A stretch of 47,139 bases of DNA from Blautia schinkii DSM 10518 (lineage in GTDB: Bacteria; Bacillota; Clostridia; Lachnospirales; Lachnospiraceae). The stretch lies in NCBI GenBank assembly GCA_000702025.1, contig JNKJ01000040.1:1-47139 (forward strand), read 5' to 3'. Of the stretch, positions 24,542 through 32,764 are shown piece after piece. A model generated the notes under the pieces. The model searched no databases and was not told where the DNA came from. It saw only the letters and a list, made by a program, of their open reading frames with translations. The position numbers and the translations under genes are program-made. Each line of letters opens with the position of its first letter. Position 1 is the first letter of the stretch.

Positions 24542-24799
24542 ATGGAGGGACGCAGACAGAAAGCTCGTGAAGGAAAATGGAATGGCGGTTTTGCACCATA
24601 TGGATATAAACTTGAAAACGGAAAGCTTTTGATTGCAGAAGATGAAGCAGAAGTTATCCGCATTATCTATGATAAATATGTAAATACCACAATGGGAAAG
24701 GAGGTAGAGGAAATGAGTTTGGACAACGAAACTACTGTGGAGACATATTTTATTACAAGCTTGTTGTCTGGGGTTGTAAAAAACAAATCACTTTCATAA
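24542..24799 (+). pseudogene. Large serine recombinase fragment
   Basis: EGRRQKAREGKWNGGFAPYGYKLENG followed by EAEVIRIIYDKYVNTTMG (segments) is the conserved start of the recombinase domain of large serine recombinases (Tn4451/TndX class). The catalytic resolvase domain before it and the long C-terminal part after it are missing. The frame ends in unrelated sequence. It is a remnant of an integrated element. Confidence 0.75.
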
Positions 24800-24888
24800 T
24801 GAAATCGTAAAATAGTATATGACAATAAAAAAATAGCAGAAGCGTCAGCCGCTCTCCATGAGTTACAATAACCTCAGTAAGTAATTCG

Positions 24889-24930
24889 TAACAGTTCAGA
24901 TAATCGGAATTGCTGCAGTTACAGCAATTC
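24889..24930. repeat. Dispersed 40-bp repeat unit with 9-bp inverted repeat
   Basis: The segment holds GAATTGCTG (24907-24915) and CAGCAATTC (24922-24930), which are exact reverse complements 6 nt apart. The preceding GTAACAGTTCAGATAATCG is close to the tandem units at 40803-40842. It lies in the leader of the corrinoid methyltransferase gene. Confidence 0.65.
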
Positions 24931-24976
24931 AGAGGTTCAGAAATTGAGAGATTAAGATAACTCAGGAGGGAATGTC

Positions 24977-27808
24977 ATGATAATCATCGGTGAGAAGCTG
25001 AACGGGTCCATCCCGTCAGTTGCGAAAGCCATTGCTGATAAGGATGCGGAACTTATCAGAGAGAGAGCCAGAAAGCAGGCGGAAGCGGGAGCCACTTTTC
25101 TGGATGTTTGTGCGTCCGTAGAAGAGGACGTTGAGGTAGAAACTTTAAAATGGATGATCGATCTTGTACAGGAGGTCACAGACACACCTATCTGTGTGGA
25201 CAGCCCAAGCGCAAAAACATGTGCAGCGGCCATCCCGTTTTGTAAACGCCCGGGACTTGTGAATTCGGTGTCCCTTGAGGGGGATAAAATCGACACGATT
25301 TTCCCCATAATTGCAGATACGGACTGGGAATGCGTAGCACTTCTGTGCGACAATGAAGGTATCCCGGATTCTGTGGAGCGCAGGATGCAGGTATTCCACG
25401 GAATCATGGAAAAAGCGAAAGAATACAATATTGCACCAAGCAGATTACATATTGACCCATTGGTTGTGACTTTATCCACCGACCAGACTGCACTTACCGT
25501 ATTTGCAGAGTGCTGCCGCTTCATCAAGTCTGAATATCCGGAAATCCATATTACCAGCGGACTTTCCAATATTTCCTTCGGACTTCCGGCGAGAAAAAAT
25601 ATCAACCAGGCGTTCATGGTCCTTGCCATGAATGCAGGTATGGACAGTGCCATCGTAGACCCGACCAACAAAAACATGATCGGCATGATTTACGCCACAA
25701 ATGCGCTTCTGGAAAGAGACGAATACTGCCTGAATTATATCGATGCCTTTAAGGACAAACCGGCAGTGGAGGAAGCCCCGGCAGCAGCTCCGGCCACTCC
25801 TATGGATGAGAAAATGCAGGCTGTCTTTAAGGCAACGCAGGACGGAAAAAATAAAGAAATCGGCAAATGTGTCCAGGAAGCTTTGGATGCAGGCTGTGAC
25901 CCCACAGCAGTTCTCAATGACGGAATGATCGGAGCCATGGCTGTGGTCGGAGAGAATTTCAAAAAGGAAATTATTTTCGTGCCGCAGATGCTGGCCGCTG
26001 CACGTGCCATGAAGGCTGGCGTGGAGGTGCTGAAGCCATATCTTGCGACAGGCGAGGCAGGAAGTGCCGGAAAAATCATCCTGGGAACTGTGGCAGGAGA
26101 TTTACACGACATCGGAAAGAATCTCGTAGGTATGATGTTTGAGAGTGCTGGCTTTGAGGTAATCGACCTGGGTGTTGATGTACCGATTGAGACGTTTATC
26201 ACAACGGTTGAAGAGAATAAGGATGCCACGATTGTAGCCCTGTCTGCACTTTTGACAACCACCATGCCGTCACTGCGCGACACGGTTGCCGCACTTTTAA
26301 AACAGCCATTCCGCAGACGTATAAAAATCATGGTGGGCGGCGCGCCGATATCTCAGGCGTTTGCCGATGAAATCGGAGCGGATTCCTATACAGAGGATGC
26401 AGCCTCCGCAGCAGAGCAGGCAAAGAAATACGCAGATTCCGGCTTCTGTGCGAGAGCCGCTGCAGGAGAGTTTGACGAGCCGGCTACGGAAGCTGAGGCA
26501 GCCGCAGCAGTGACCGGGAAAGTGACCGAAGAAGCGGAGGAAGAAGCAAAACAGGATAAAAAATCCTACAATGTGGAAGAGCTTGTGAAAGCAATCCATC
26601 TTCCGGGCCCTGGAGAAAGCTATAAGCCGGACTGGGACAAGACAAAGGAGAAATTCACCAACTATTGGAATCATAAAAACACCGGACGTCCGCTCATGTG
26701 CATCACTGCCAGACGACCGGAGGTTGAGAAATATTCGGACGGCTCACCGGTAGAGGGCGGCTATCTGGATCAGATCTGCCAGGGCAAGTATTACAACATG
26801 CCTAAAGAGCTGAGATGGAAAGACATGGAGGACAAATACCAGAATGCAGAGAGAATTGTTGCACGTTACCGCCAGTTCTGCGATACCCATGCGTTCCTGG
26901 GAGAGAGCTTCCCGAATCTGAATATTGACTTTGGACCGGGTTCCCTGGCGGCGTATCTTGGTTCTGACATCGGCTTTAAAGAGGACACGGTTTGGTTTAA
27001 CAAGTGTCTGGATAGCTGGGACGGAGTTCCGAAGCTTACCTTTGACCCGGAAAACGAGTGGTTTAAGAAGCATATCCAGCTTGCAAAGGACTGCCGTGAG
27101 CTGGCAGGCGACGATTTTTATGTAGACATGCCTGACCTCATGGAAAACATCGATGTTCTGGCATCTCTGCGGGGCGCACAGGATATCCTCTTTGATCTGC
27201 TTGATGAACCGGAGATGATCGGAGAGCGTATTCAGGAAGTGACAGACCTTTATTTTGAGTATTTTGACCGTTTCTACGATATCATTAAGGATGAAGAGGG
27301 CGGAAATGCCTATACCGTATTCCAGATTTGGGGACCGGGCAAGACCGTGAAGCTGCAGTGTGACTTCTCCGCAATGATGTCGCCGGAGGATTTCCGTAAA
27401 TATATCCAGCCGTCCCTTAAGGTACAGGCGGAAAAAGCGGACCACGTACTCTATCATCTGGACGGACCGGCTGCGATCAAGCACATGGATGCACTGATGG
27501 AAATCGACGGAATCGACGCTCTGCAGTGGACCAGCGGTGACGCAGGCCCTGACGGAACTCTGCCGGATTGGGATGTGATCTACGACAAGGCCATTGCCGC
27601 AGGTAAATCCATCTGGGTAAAGGTATACTCCGGAGAATTCGAGGACTGGATCAGGAATGTGGAGCGCCTTGTAATGAAATACGGTTCCCACAGCTTATTC
27701 CTTCTCTTCCCGGAAATGTCCATGGAGCAGGCTGCATACCTCCTGGACTATGCGGACAAAAACTGGAGCGATGTGAAAGGAACTTTCTGTGAAGCTCTTG
27801 GAAGATGA
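24977..27808 (+). CDS. Three-in-one corrinoid methyltransferase (MeTr + corrinoid protein + UroD-type methyltransferase)
   Basis: This 943-residue chain joins three normally separate proteins. Residues 1-262 resemble methyl-tetrahydrofolate:corrinoid methyltransferases (AcsE/MtvA type; GEKLNGSIPSVAKAI, LSNISFGLPAR at about 196-206). After a Pro/Ala linker (262-275), residues about 276-490 form a corrinoid protein with the cobalt-ligand motif GDLHDIG (Asp375, His377, Gly380) and the later VGGAP. After a second Glu/Ala-rich linker, residues about 545-943 form a uroporphyrinogen-decarboxylase-like domain as in MtvB/MtaA methyltransferases. A plausible reading is that the UroD domain demethylates a substrate, the corrinoid carries the methyl group, and the first domain passes it to tetrahydrofolate. 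Ribosome site AGGAGGG. The substrate is unknown, and no activating ferredoxin-like protein is in the window. Confidence 0.93.
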   Translation: MIIIGEKLNGSIPSVAKAIADKDAELIRERARKQAEAGATFLDVCASVEEDVEVETLKWMIDLVQEVTDTPICVDSPSAKTCAAAIPFCKRPGLVNSVSLEGDKIDTIFPIIADTDWECVALLCDNEGIPDSVERRMQVFHGIMEKAKEYNIAPSRLHIDPLVVTLSTDQTALTVFAECCRFIKSEYPEIHITSGLSNISFGLPARKNINQAFMVLAMNAGMDSAIVDPTNKNMIGMIYATNALLERDEYCLNYIDAFKDKPAVEEAPAAAPATPMDEKMQAVFKATQDGKNKEIGKCVQEALDAGCDPTAVLNDGMIGAMAVVGENFKKEIIFVPQMLAAARAMKAGVEVLKPYLATGEAGSAGKIILGTVAGDLHDIGKNLVGMMFESAGFEVIDLGVDVPIETFITTVEENKDATIVALSALLTTTMPSLRDTVAALLKQPFRRRIKIMVGGAPISQAFADEIGADSYTEDAASAAEQAKKYADSGFCARAAAGEFDEPATEAEAAAAVTGKVTEEAEEEAKQDKKSYNVEELVKAIHLPGPGESYKPDWDKTKEKFTNYWNHKNTGRPLMCITARRPEVEKYSDGSPVEGGYLDQICQGKYYNMPKELRWKDMEDKYQNAERIVARYRQFCDTHAFLGESFPNLNIDFGPGSLAAYLGSDIGFKEDTVWFNKCLDSWDGVPKLTFDPENEWFKKHIQLAKDCRELAGDDFYVDMPDLMENIDVLASLRGAQDILFDLLDEPEMIGERIQEVTDLYFEYFDRFYDIIKDEEGGNAYTVFQIWGPGKTVKLQCDFSAMMSPEDFRKYIQPSLKVQAEKADHVLYHLDGPAAIKHMDALMEIDGIDALQWTSGDAGPDGTLPDWDVIYDKAIAAGKSIWVKVYSGEFEDWIRNVERLVMKYGSHSLFLLFPEMSMEQAAYLLDYADKNWSDVKGTFCEALGR

Positions 27809-27868
27809 GAAGCCCGCAACATAATGATATAAATTTGTTGAATCCGATAATTCAAATGTTTTTATAAA

Positions 27869-27943
27869 ACAAAGCCCCGGACAACGGCTGTACGGATGGC
27901 AAGCCTGCTTGCTCAAATGTACAGATGTTGTTCGGGGCTTTGT
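27869..27943. terminator. Long GC-rich hairpin between convergent genes
   Basis: The arms 27869-27893 and 27919-27943 pair over 25 bp with few mismatches (ACAAAGCCCC with GGGGCTTTGT at the base). A nested GCAAG/CTTGC stem lies in the loop. On the minus strand the base is followed by a T-rich tract, which suits termination of the alarmone synthetase gene; it may serve both strands. Confidence 0.75.
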
Positions 27944-28007
27944 GACAATTTAGTGTTTATGAACTAATACGGGGCTTTGCAACAGTTCAGTGTTTCTGAA
28001 CTATTAA
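27934..28007. repeat. Two 37-bp tandem repeats
   Basis: GGGGCTTTG starts units at 27934 and 27971. Both continue with an ACA(A/G)TT-AGTGTTT-TGAACTA pattern. The second unit contains GCAACAGTTCA, which is shared with the 40-bp repeats at 40803. The array overlaps the hairpin above. Confidence 0.6.
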
Positions 28008-28018
28008 GGGCTATTGGG

Positions 28019-28696
28019 TTAAATATCATGAAATTGTCCGATCATATTTTTAATGCGCAGCATTTCATTATCCATGTCCACCACAGTTGTTGCGCAGCAC
28101 TGCAGCTCGTGGCTGATTTTGTCATAGCCTTCCATTTCCTCGATGCCCTTTTTATAGCGGATCTGGTGCTCCAGAGTGGCCCAGAAATCCATGCCGATGG
28201 TACGGATCTGTATTTCCGCACGCATGGGCGTTTTTCCTTTGGAGAAGAATACCGGAATATCCACGATCATATGGTAGCTCCGGTAGCCGTTTGGCTTGGG
28301 ATTCTTGATATAATCGCGGACCTCGATCACAGTAATGTCATCTTGCCCGGCGAGCAGGTCTGCCACTGTATAAATATCATCCACAAACGCACATACCACT
28401 CTGACTCCGGCTACATCATGAAGCTGCTGCTGGATATTTTCTGCAGTAAATTCATAACCAAGCTTTGTGAGTTTTCGGTAAATGCTTTCCGGTTTTTTGA
28501 TTCTTGTTTTGATAAAAGAGATGGGGTTCCTTTTGTATTCAACAGAAAATTCATCGTCCAGGACCTCCAGCTTGGTGCGGATTTCCCTGATCGCGCATCG
28601 GTACATCATCATCAGGTCGTTGAATTTGGCCGCGTTATTGATAAAAAGCTGCGGGTCCGGCGTTTCCAGCCATGATTCCTGATTGTTTTCATCCAT
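28019..28696 (-). CDS. Small alarmone synthetase (RelQ-like GTP pyrophosphokinase)
   Basis: A 225-residue RelA/SpoT-synthetase-domain protein without hydrolase or regulatory domains, as in RelQ/YjbM. Conserved features are VAGVRVVCAFVDDIYTVADLL, the GTP-contacting NPKPNGYRSYHMIVD and AEIQIRTIGMDFWATLEHQIRYKK (segments). It makes (p)ppGpp from ATP and GTP or GDP in the cytoplasm, usually under cell-wall or other stress. I place the start at 28696 (MDENNQ), where AAAGGA lies upstream; longer frames to 28723 (ATG) and 28765 (GTG) are possible but have weaker signals. The gene stands alone and ends before the GC-rich hairpin. Confidence 0.9.
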   Translation of the reverse strand: MDENNQESWLETPDPQLFINNAAKFNDLMMMYRCAIREIRTKLEVLDDEFSVEYKRNPISFIKTRIKKPESIYRKLTKLGYEFTAENIQQQLHDVAGVRVVCAFVDDIYTVADLLAGQDDITVIEVRDYIKNPKPNGYRSYHMIVDIPVFFSKGKTPMRAEIQIRTIGMDFWATLEHQIRYKKGIEEMEGYDKISHELQCCATTVVDMDNEMLRIKNMIGQFHDI

Positions 28697-28880
28697 AATG
28701 TAAAAATCCTTTCTAAGTGTCATGATATCCCTCATCTGTGAGGGAGTTGAAGTGGACTTGGCCACATTGTTAATCTGATTATAACAAAAATATAAAAATA
28801 TTTAAAGGATATGAAAGGATTTCCTAAGTTGAATCGTATTCTTATTGTAAACGTCATAATTGAAATCGAGAGGAGAAACG

Positions 28881-29327
28881 ATGATGAAGAATAAAAAAGC
28901 AGTGCTCATGTTGACAGCCCTTCTTGCTGTAGGTACAATTAGCCCAATGGCAGCGTACGGCGCGGCCGCAGGTCAGGGAACCACAGCAATTACTCAGTGC
29001 CAGGACCCGGAGAACTGCGGGGAGTGTATTAACGGAGAATGTCCGGTATGTACATCCGCAGACTGTAGTGCTTGTGGAGGAAAAACAGAGAATGGAGTCT
29101 GCGCGGACTGCGGTCAGACCATATGCCATACATGCCGGGAAACAGACTGCGCAGAGGCAGGCGGATGCAGCCGTCATGAGTCCGGCCGTCATGCATCCAG
29201 CCGCCACGCATCCGGGCATTCCTCCGGGAGACATGGCAAGGGCACACATCATTCACAGGAAAATAATTCCGGCAGCCAGGGAACAGGTGCAGGTGCTCAT
29301 CATGGAAAAGGCGGCCGCCATTGTTAA
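28881..29327 (+). CDS. Secreted cysteine- and histidine-rich protein, putative metal binder
   Basis: This 148-residue protein has an export signal (about 1-27, ending MAAYGAAAG) and a Cys-rich middle with CxxC-type pairs (NCGECINGECPVC, DCSACGG, VCADCGQTICHTC). The tail is rich in His, Ser and Gly (RHASSRHASGHSSGRHGKGTHH) and ends in HC. This pattern suggests extracytoplasmic binding of metal ions, but I recognise no named family. The start at 28881 (or 28884) follows GAGAGGAG. An ECF sigma factor and its membrane anti-sigma factor follow, and the latter also has a His-rich tail. A link between the three is inferred from order only. Confidence 0.75.
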   Translation: MMKNKKAVLMLTALLAVGTISPMAAYGAAAGQGTTAITQCQDPENCGECINGECPVCTSADCSACGGKTENGVCADCGQTICHTCRETDCAEAGGCSRHESGRHASSRHASGHSSGRHGKGTHHSQENNSGSQGTGAGAHHGKGGRHC

Positions 29328-29339
29328 TGAGCGTACATG

Positions 29340-29450
29340 CCCGTCGCTTGGCTCACCCGTTGATTGGCATGCCCGCCAATCGGCATGCCCGTTGCTTGGC
29401 CTGCCCTGTCAATCGGCCCGCCTTGTTCATCGGCGCACCGCTTGGGCAGA
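29340..29450. repeat. Degenerate GC-rich repeats between Cys/His-rich gene and sigma gene
   Basis: Short units built on TGCCCG(T/C)(C/T)...ATCGGC and TTGGC recur about every 15-17 bp. One hairpin, GATTGGC-N6-GCCAATC, is perfect. The stretch reads open in two frames but has no ribosome site or protein-like composition. Confidence 0.5.
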
Positions 29451-29481
29451 CATATCTATATTGTATTAGCAGGGAGAAAAC

Positions 29482-29961
29482 ATGGACACGGAACAGGAAG
29501 TAAACCGTGTGGTAGAGGAATATGCGGATACGGTGAGGCGTATCTGCTATTCCTATATGAAAAGCTACCATGACACGGAAGACATTTTTCAGACAGTTTT
29601 TTTGAAATACATCAACACACAGCCAAGCTTTGCATCGCGTGAAAACGAAAAAGCCTGGTTTATTCGTGTTACCATCAACTGTTGCAAAGACTTTCTGAAA
29701 AATTTTTTCCGGAAAAACACCTGCTCATTTCAGGAAATTGATGAGCCTTTCCAGGAGGAGCAAGAGTATTCGCAGGTGCGTGAGGCAGTTTTGTCACTGC
29801 CTCCAAAATACAGAATTGTTGTATATCTTCACTATTATGAAGGCTATACAGCCGCAGAAATCGCAGAGATTCTCCGAAGTAAAGAAAACACCATTTATAC
29901 CAGATTAAGCCGCGGGAAAAAAATGCTGCGCGAGGAGCTAGGAGGTGAGGAGCTTGGATAA
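29482..29961 (+). CDS. ECF-type RNA polymerase sigma factor
   Basis: This 159-residue protein consists of sigma region 2 (about 10-75; SYHDTEDIFQTVFLKYI and KAWFIRVTINCCKDFLK) and region 4 (about 100-155; LPPKYRIVVYLHYYEGYTAAEIAEIL and TRLSRGKKML). It should direct RNA polymerase to a small regulon. The start at 29482 follows CAGGGAG. The anti-sigma gene overlaps its stop, the standard arrangement for co-regulated sigma/anti-sigma pairs. Confidence 0.9.
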   Translation: MDTEQEVNRVVEEYADTVRRICYSYMKSYHDTEDIFQTVFLKYINTQPSFASRENEKAWFIRVTINCCKDFLKNFFRKNTCSFQEIDEPFQEEQEYSQVREAVLSLPPKYRIVVYLHYYEGYTAAEIAEILRSKENTIYTRLSRGKKMLREELGGEELG

Positions 29962-30646
29962 AAAAATTCAGGACGCATTTAATCAGATACAAGCAGAAGA
30001 GGAACTCAAAGAGCGCACAAAGCTGTGTCTCTCTGCGCAGCTTCTGATAAAAAATACGAAAAATTCCCGCAGACAGCCCCGTTGGACTGGCACCTTACGT
30101 TATGCAACAGCCGCCCTTATGCTGACGGTATTTATCTTAGCCGGGATTTTCAACCGCTCAGTCGATGCACAGGCATCCTATATCCGGCTCGAAGGAGATG
30201 TTTCCGTGGGCCTTTCCCTTGATGACGACGATACCGTGATCGAGGTACACGGACTCAACGAAGAGGGAGAGCAGCTCCTCAAAGACGTAAATTTGGAAGG
30301 CCTGTCATACAGAGAGGCCGTAGACTGCATTATGGACAGCAAGCAAAAACTTACAGGCCAAACATCCACCACTCCCACCTCAGTCACAGTAGAAGGTGAG
30401 GACCAGGAAAAATGCCACCGCCTCCAGGCCGAAGTTACCGAACAATGCAGTTCCCATGAGAAAAAACATAACTCCCGCAAAAATACCGTGAACTCCGTCA
30501 CTGAGCCTGATACGAATGCGGATAGGAACTCTGATACCGGACGTCATTCCTCCGACGCAGGAAACAAAAAGATCGAAAAACACGGCGCAGAGAGAAACGC
30601 ACACGAAAGCAGTTCCCACCATGTCCGAAAAAAAGGCCGCCGATAA
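29945..30646 (+). CDS. Membrane anti-sigma factor with RsgI-like extracellular domain and His-rich tail
   Basis: The protein has a cytoplasmic N-terminus of about 55 residues, one membrane span (about 56-75; ATAALMLTVFILAGIF) and an outer domain, ASYIRLEGDVSVGLSLDDDDTVIEVHGLNEEGEQLL (segments). The latter resembles the small beta domain of RsgI-type anti-sigma factors. The last 70 residues are charged and rich in His, Ser, Asn and Lys. The GTG start at 29945 overlaps the sigma gene by 17 bp. TTG at 29954, behind GGAGGTGAGG, is an alternative and perhaps better start. It probably sequesters the upstream sigma factor. The His-rich outer tail is compatible with metal sensing, which is an inference. 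Confidence 0.75.
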   Translation: MRSLDKKIQDAFNQIQAEEELKERTKLCLSAQLLIKNTKNSRRQPRWTGTLRYATAALMLTVFILAGIFNRSVDAQASYIRLEGDVSVGLSLDDDDTVIEVHGLNEEGEQLLKDVNLEGLSYREAVDCIMDSKQKLTGQTSTTPTSVTVEGEDQEKCHRLQAEVTEQCSSHEKKHNSRKNTVNSVTEPDTNADRNSDTGRHSSDAGNKKIEKHGAERNAHESSSHHVRKKGRR

Positions 30647-30727
30647 CTCTGCCAATAACTCCGCTGCATTACTGACGGTTTCCCGTAAAGGAACACAAGA
30701 AAACCTGGAAAAAAATAGAAGTTACTA

Positions 30728-30756
30728 TTGTAAAACTCTTCTACTCAGGTTATGAT
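30728..30756 (+). promoter_or_regulatory. Promoter of the MBL-fold hydrolase gene
   Basis: TTGTAA (30728-30733), a 17-bp spacer and TATGAT (30751-30756) precede the gene by about 45 bp. Confidence 0.65.
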
Positions 30757-30800
30757 TATCACATAAGGGGAAATCTTATTGTGAAAGGGGAGAAAGTCAC

Positions 30801-31625
30801 ATGAGAATTGTAACTTTAATGGAAAACACGTCTGTACAGCCGGACCTTGCGAGCAGTCACGGACTCAGCTTTTACATTGAGACAAAGAACCACAAAATAC
30901 TGTTTGATATGGGCCCTGACGGGGCGTTTCTCGATAATGCACAGAAGCTTGGCGTAGATATATCCAAGGTAGACCTGGCTATACTTTCCCATGGACATTA
31001 TGACCACGGCGGCGGTCTGGCAGCTTTTTTGGAGGCAAATGCCACAGCGCCGGTACATATGCAAAGAAAAGCCTTCGGCGAATTTTACGCGCATGATTCG
31101 GACGGGGTGAACCGCTATATCGGCCTGCCCCAGGAGATAAAGGACCATCCGCGGATTGTGTACCACAGCGGAGACTATAAGCTGGATGCGGGGATTCAGG
31201 TATTCGCCGGAGTGACCGGACGGGAATGCTATTCTCCGGCCAATGATGTACTATTTGTATCAATGAACGGCCGGCACATACAGGACCTGTTTATGCATGA
31301 GCAGAACCTTTTGATCAAGGAAGGCGACAAGATGGTTCTTGTTGCAGGCTGTGCCCATAATGGTATTGTCAATATTCTGACGAGAGCGGACAGCTTTGCT
31401 CCAGGAGGAATCGACTATGTGATCAGCGGTATGCACCTGATGCACGCCTATGAGGAAAAAGAGAAGCAGAAGATGCTTTGCAAAAATATGGCAGACCGTC
31501 TGCGGCAGAGAAGCAGCCGTTACTATACCTGCCACTGCACCAGTGTGGAAGCGTACGAAATGCTTCACGAGGAGATGGGACCACAGATTGAATACGTTTC
31601 TGCGGGAAGCATCCTGGATATCTGA
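30801..31625 (+). CDS. MBL-fold metallohydrolase (dihydropteroate-synthase-like archaeal subfamily)
   Basis: A 274-residue metallo-beta-lactamase-fold protein with the metal motif SHGHYDHGG (His64, His66, Asp68, His69), an early FDMGPDG and a later VAGCAHNGIVNIL and ISGMHLMHA. These features match the subfamily that includes archaeal enzymes of methanopterin synthesis (beta-ribofuranosylaminobenzene 5'-phosphate related) and many bacterial homologues of unknown substrate. The start follows AAAGGGGAG. It has its own promoter and a strong terminator, so it is monocistronic. The possible pterin connection with the upstream folate-dependent methyltransferase is only suggestive. Confidence 0.85.
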   Translation: MRIVTLMENTSVQPDLASSHGLSFYIETKNHKILFDMGPDGAFLDNAQKLGVDISKVDLAILSHGHYDHGGGLAAFLEANATAPVHMQRKAFGEFYAHDSDGVNRYIGLPQEIKDHPRIVYHSGDYKLDAGIQVFAGVTGRECYSPANDVLFVSMNGRHIQDLFMHEQNLLIKEGDKMVLVAGCAHNGIVNILTRADSFAPGGIDYVISGMHLMHAYEEKEKQKMLCKNMADRLRQRSSRYYTCHCTSVEAYEMLHEEMGPQIEYVSAGSILDI

Positions 31626-31705
31626 GAGATAAATACTTATTGCTGATGAAACTGCTCTGTATACGCAGAACAATGATGCAGCAAAGTTATATTGTAGAAA
31701 TACTA

Positions 31706-31741
31706 TAGGAAATGTGGCGCAAGCCTCATTTCCTATTTTTT
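31706..31741 (+). terminator. Intrinsic terminator after the MBL gene
   Basis: A 9-bp stem TAGGAAATG/CATTTCCTA is extended, past a T-T mismatch, by GGC/GCC closed with a GCAA tetraloop, and is followed by six T residues (31736-31741). Confidence 0.9.
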
Positions 31742-31842
31742 GCGTTTAAAACGCTGGAAAATTCCAACAAAAATATAAAAAGCCTGCCAATAATTGTAAA
31801 ATGTCACTAAAAATTCTTATTTAAAACTATGAAAAATATCAA

Positions 31843-31871
31843 TTGTAAGAACTTCTAAAAAGTAGTATATT
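31843..31871 (+). promoter_or_regulatory. Promoter of the NitT/TauT-type transporter operon
   Basis: TTGTAA (31843-31848), a 17-bp spacer and TATATT (31866-31871) lie immediately upstream of a palindromic operator. This is a good sigma-A match. Confidence 0.7.
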
Positions 31872-31883
31872 ATAAAAAACGAC

Positions 31884-31904
31884 TTAATTAAAACTTTTAA
31901 TTAA
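31884..31904. promoter_or_regulatory. ROK-type operator 1
   Basis: TTAATTAAAA and TTTTAATTAA flank a single central C and form a perfect 21-bp palindrome just after the expected transcription start. The same 15-bp core, with a central G, occurs at 38165-38183. The ROK repressor gene at 36802 belongs to the downstream operon and is the obvious candidate binder. Confidence 0.75.
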
Positions 31905-31905
31905 A

Positions 31906-31938
31906 TGCTTTGGCAAGCAAAATCCATCTGCGGATTTT
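31906..31938 (+). promoter_or_regulatory. Two adjacent leader hairpins
   Basis: TGCTT-N4-AAGCA (31906-31919) and AAAATCC-N6-GGATTTT (31919-31938) lie side by side in the 5' leader, ahead of the AAGGAGG ribosome site. They may have a regulatory or stability role. I recognise no known riboswitch. Confidence 0.4.
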
Positions 31939-31969
31939 AGTTCCGTGAAATTTAAGGAGGAATTTTTAA

Positions 31970-32764
31970 ATGGAAAAGAAGACGAGGCAAAAGACCGATA
32001 TCATCGGTAAGATACCCAAATGGGCGTGGCTGCTGATCTCACTGGCTACCGCCTTAATCCTTTGGTACATATTATCCATAAATCCTAAAACATCCCGAGT
32101 ATTTCCCAATGCTGTTCTGGTGTTTGGCTCCATTGGAACCATGATAGAACGAGGTGTTTTCTGGAAGGATATCGGAAGCAGTATGCTGTCGGTCATCATG
32201 GGGTTTGCCTTCGGTTTTGTAACGGCTGTACCCGTGGCTTTTCTTATGGCCTGGTACCGTCCGGTAAGGTATATCGTAGAGCCATGGATTCAGTTTATCC
32301 GTAACATTCCGCCTCTGGCGTACGTGCCTCTTATTGTTATCGGCGTAGGCGTAGGCAGGACACCGCAGGTTATTGTAATCTGGCTGGCAACCTTCCTTAC
32401 TATGACCGTCACGATTTTCCAGGGCGTGATCAATGTGGATGAGACACTGATCAAGGCAGCCAAGGTCTTGGGGGCTAAGGATTCAGATTTGTTTGTGAAA
32501 GTCATATTTCCCGCAACCACACCGTTCATTATAACGGCTATCCGCCTGGGAATATCCGTTGCCCTGACAACCCTGATCGCAGCCGAATCAACAGGAGCCG
32601 TAGCCGGTATCGGAATGCGTATCCGCTCACTTTCCAACTCCTATGAAACCACGCCTATGCTGCTCTACATCATTATCATCGGTGTGATCGGCATGTTGTC
32701 CGAGAAGGTTCTTAAATTATTTGAAAGGAAGTTTACAGGATGGCAAGAGAAGAGAGAAATATAA
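31970..32764 (+). CDS. ABC transporter permease (NitT/TauT/SsuC family)
   Basis: This 264-residue permease has about six membrane spans. Family hallmarks are IRNIPPLAYVPLIVIGVGVGRTPQVIVIWL and the coupling segment ETLIKAAKVLGAKDSDLFVKVIFPATTPFI (segments). The family imports nitrate, taurine, alkanesulfonates, thiamine precursors and similar small anionic or aromatic compounds. The start follows AAGGAGG. The ATPase gene overlaps its end by 25 bp. Its place in an operon with amino-sugar-type enzymes is unusual for this family. Confidence 0.9.
   Translation: MEKKTRQKTDIIGKIPKWAWLLISLATALILWYILSINPKTSRVFPNAVLVFGSIGTMIERGVFWKDIGSSMLSVIMGFAFGFVTAVPVAFLMAWYRPVRYIVEPWIQFIRNIPPLAYVPLIVIGVGVGRTPQVIVIWLATFLTMTVTIFQGVINVDETLIKAAKVLGAKDSDLFVKVIFPATTPFIITAIRLGISVALTTLIAAESTGAVAGIGMRIRSLSNSYETTPMLLYIIIIGVIGMLSEKVLKLFERKFTGWQEKREI

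Noticed and set aside
24800..24976. Cobalamin or other riboswitch before the corrinoid methyltransferase
   Set aside because: Only the 9-bp inverted repeat of the dispersed 40-bp element is seen; no B12-box-like core is recognisable.
28728..28745. TCCCTCA/TGAGGGA hairpin upstream of the alarmone synthetase as an operator
   Set aside because: A 7-bp stem alone near a poorly defined start is weak; it may simply be leader structure, and no partner site was found.
31906..31938. Leader hairpins as a known riboswitch
   Set aside because: The two stems are short and match no aptamer I can recognise; reported only as leader structure.
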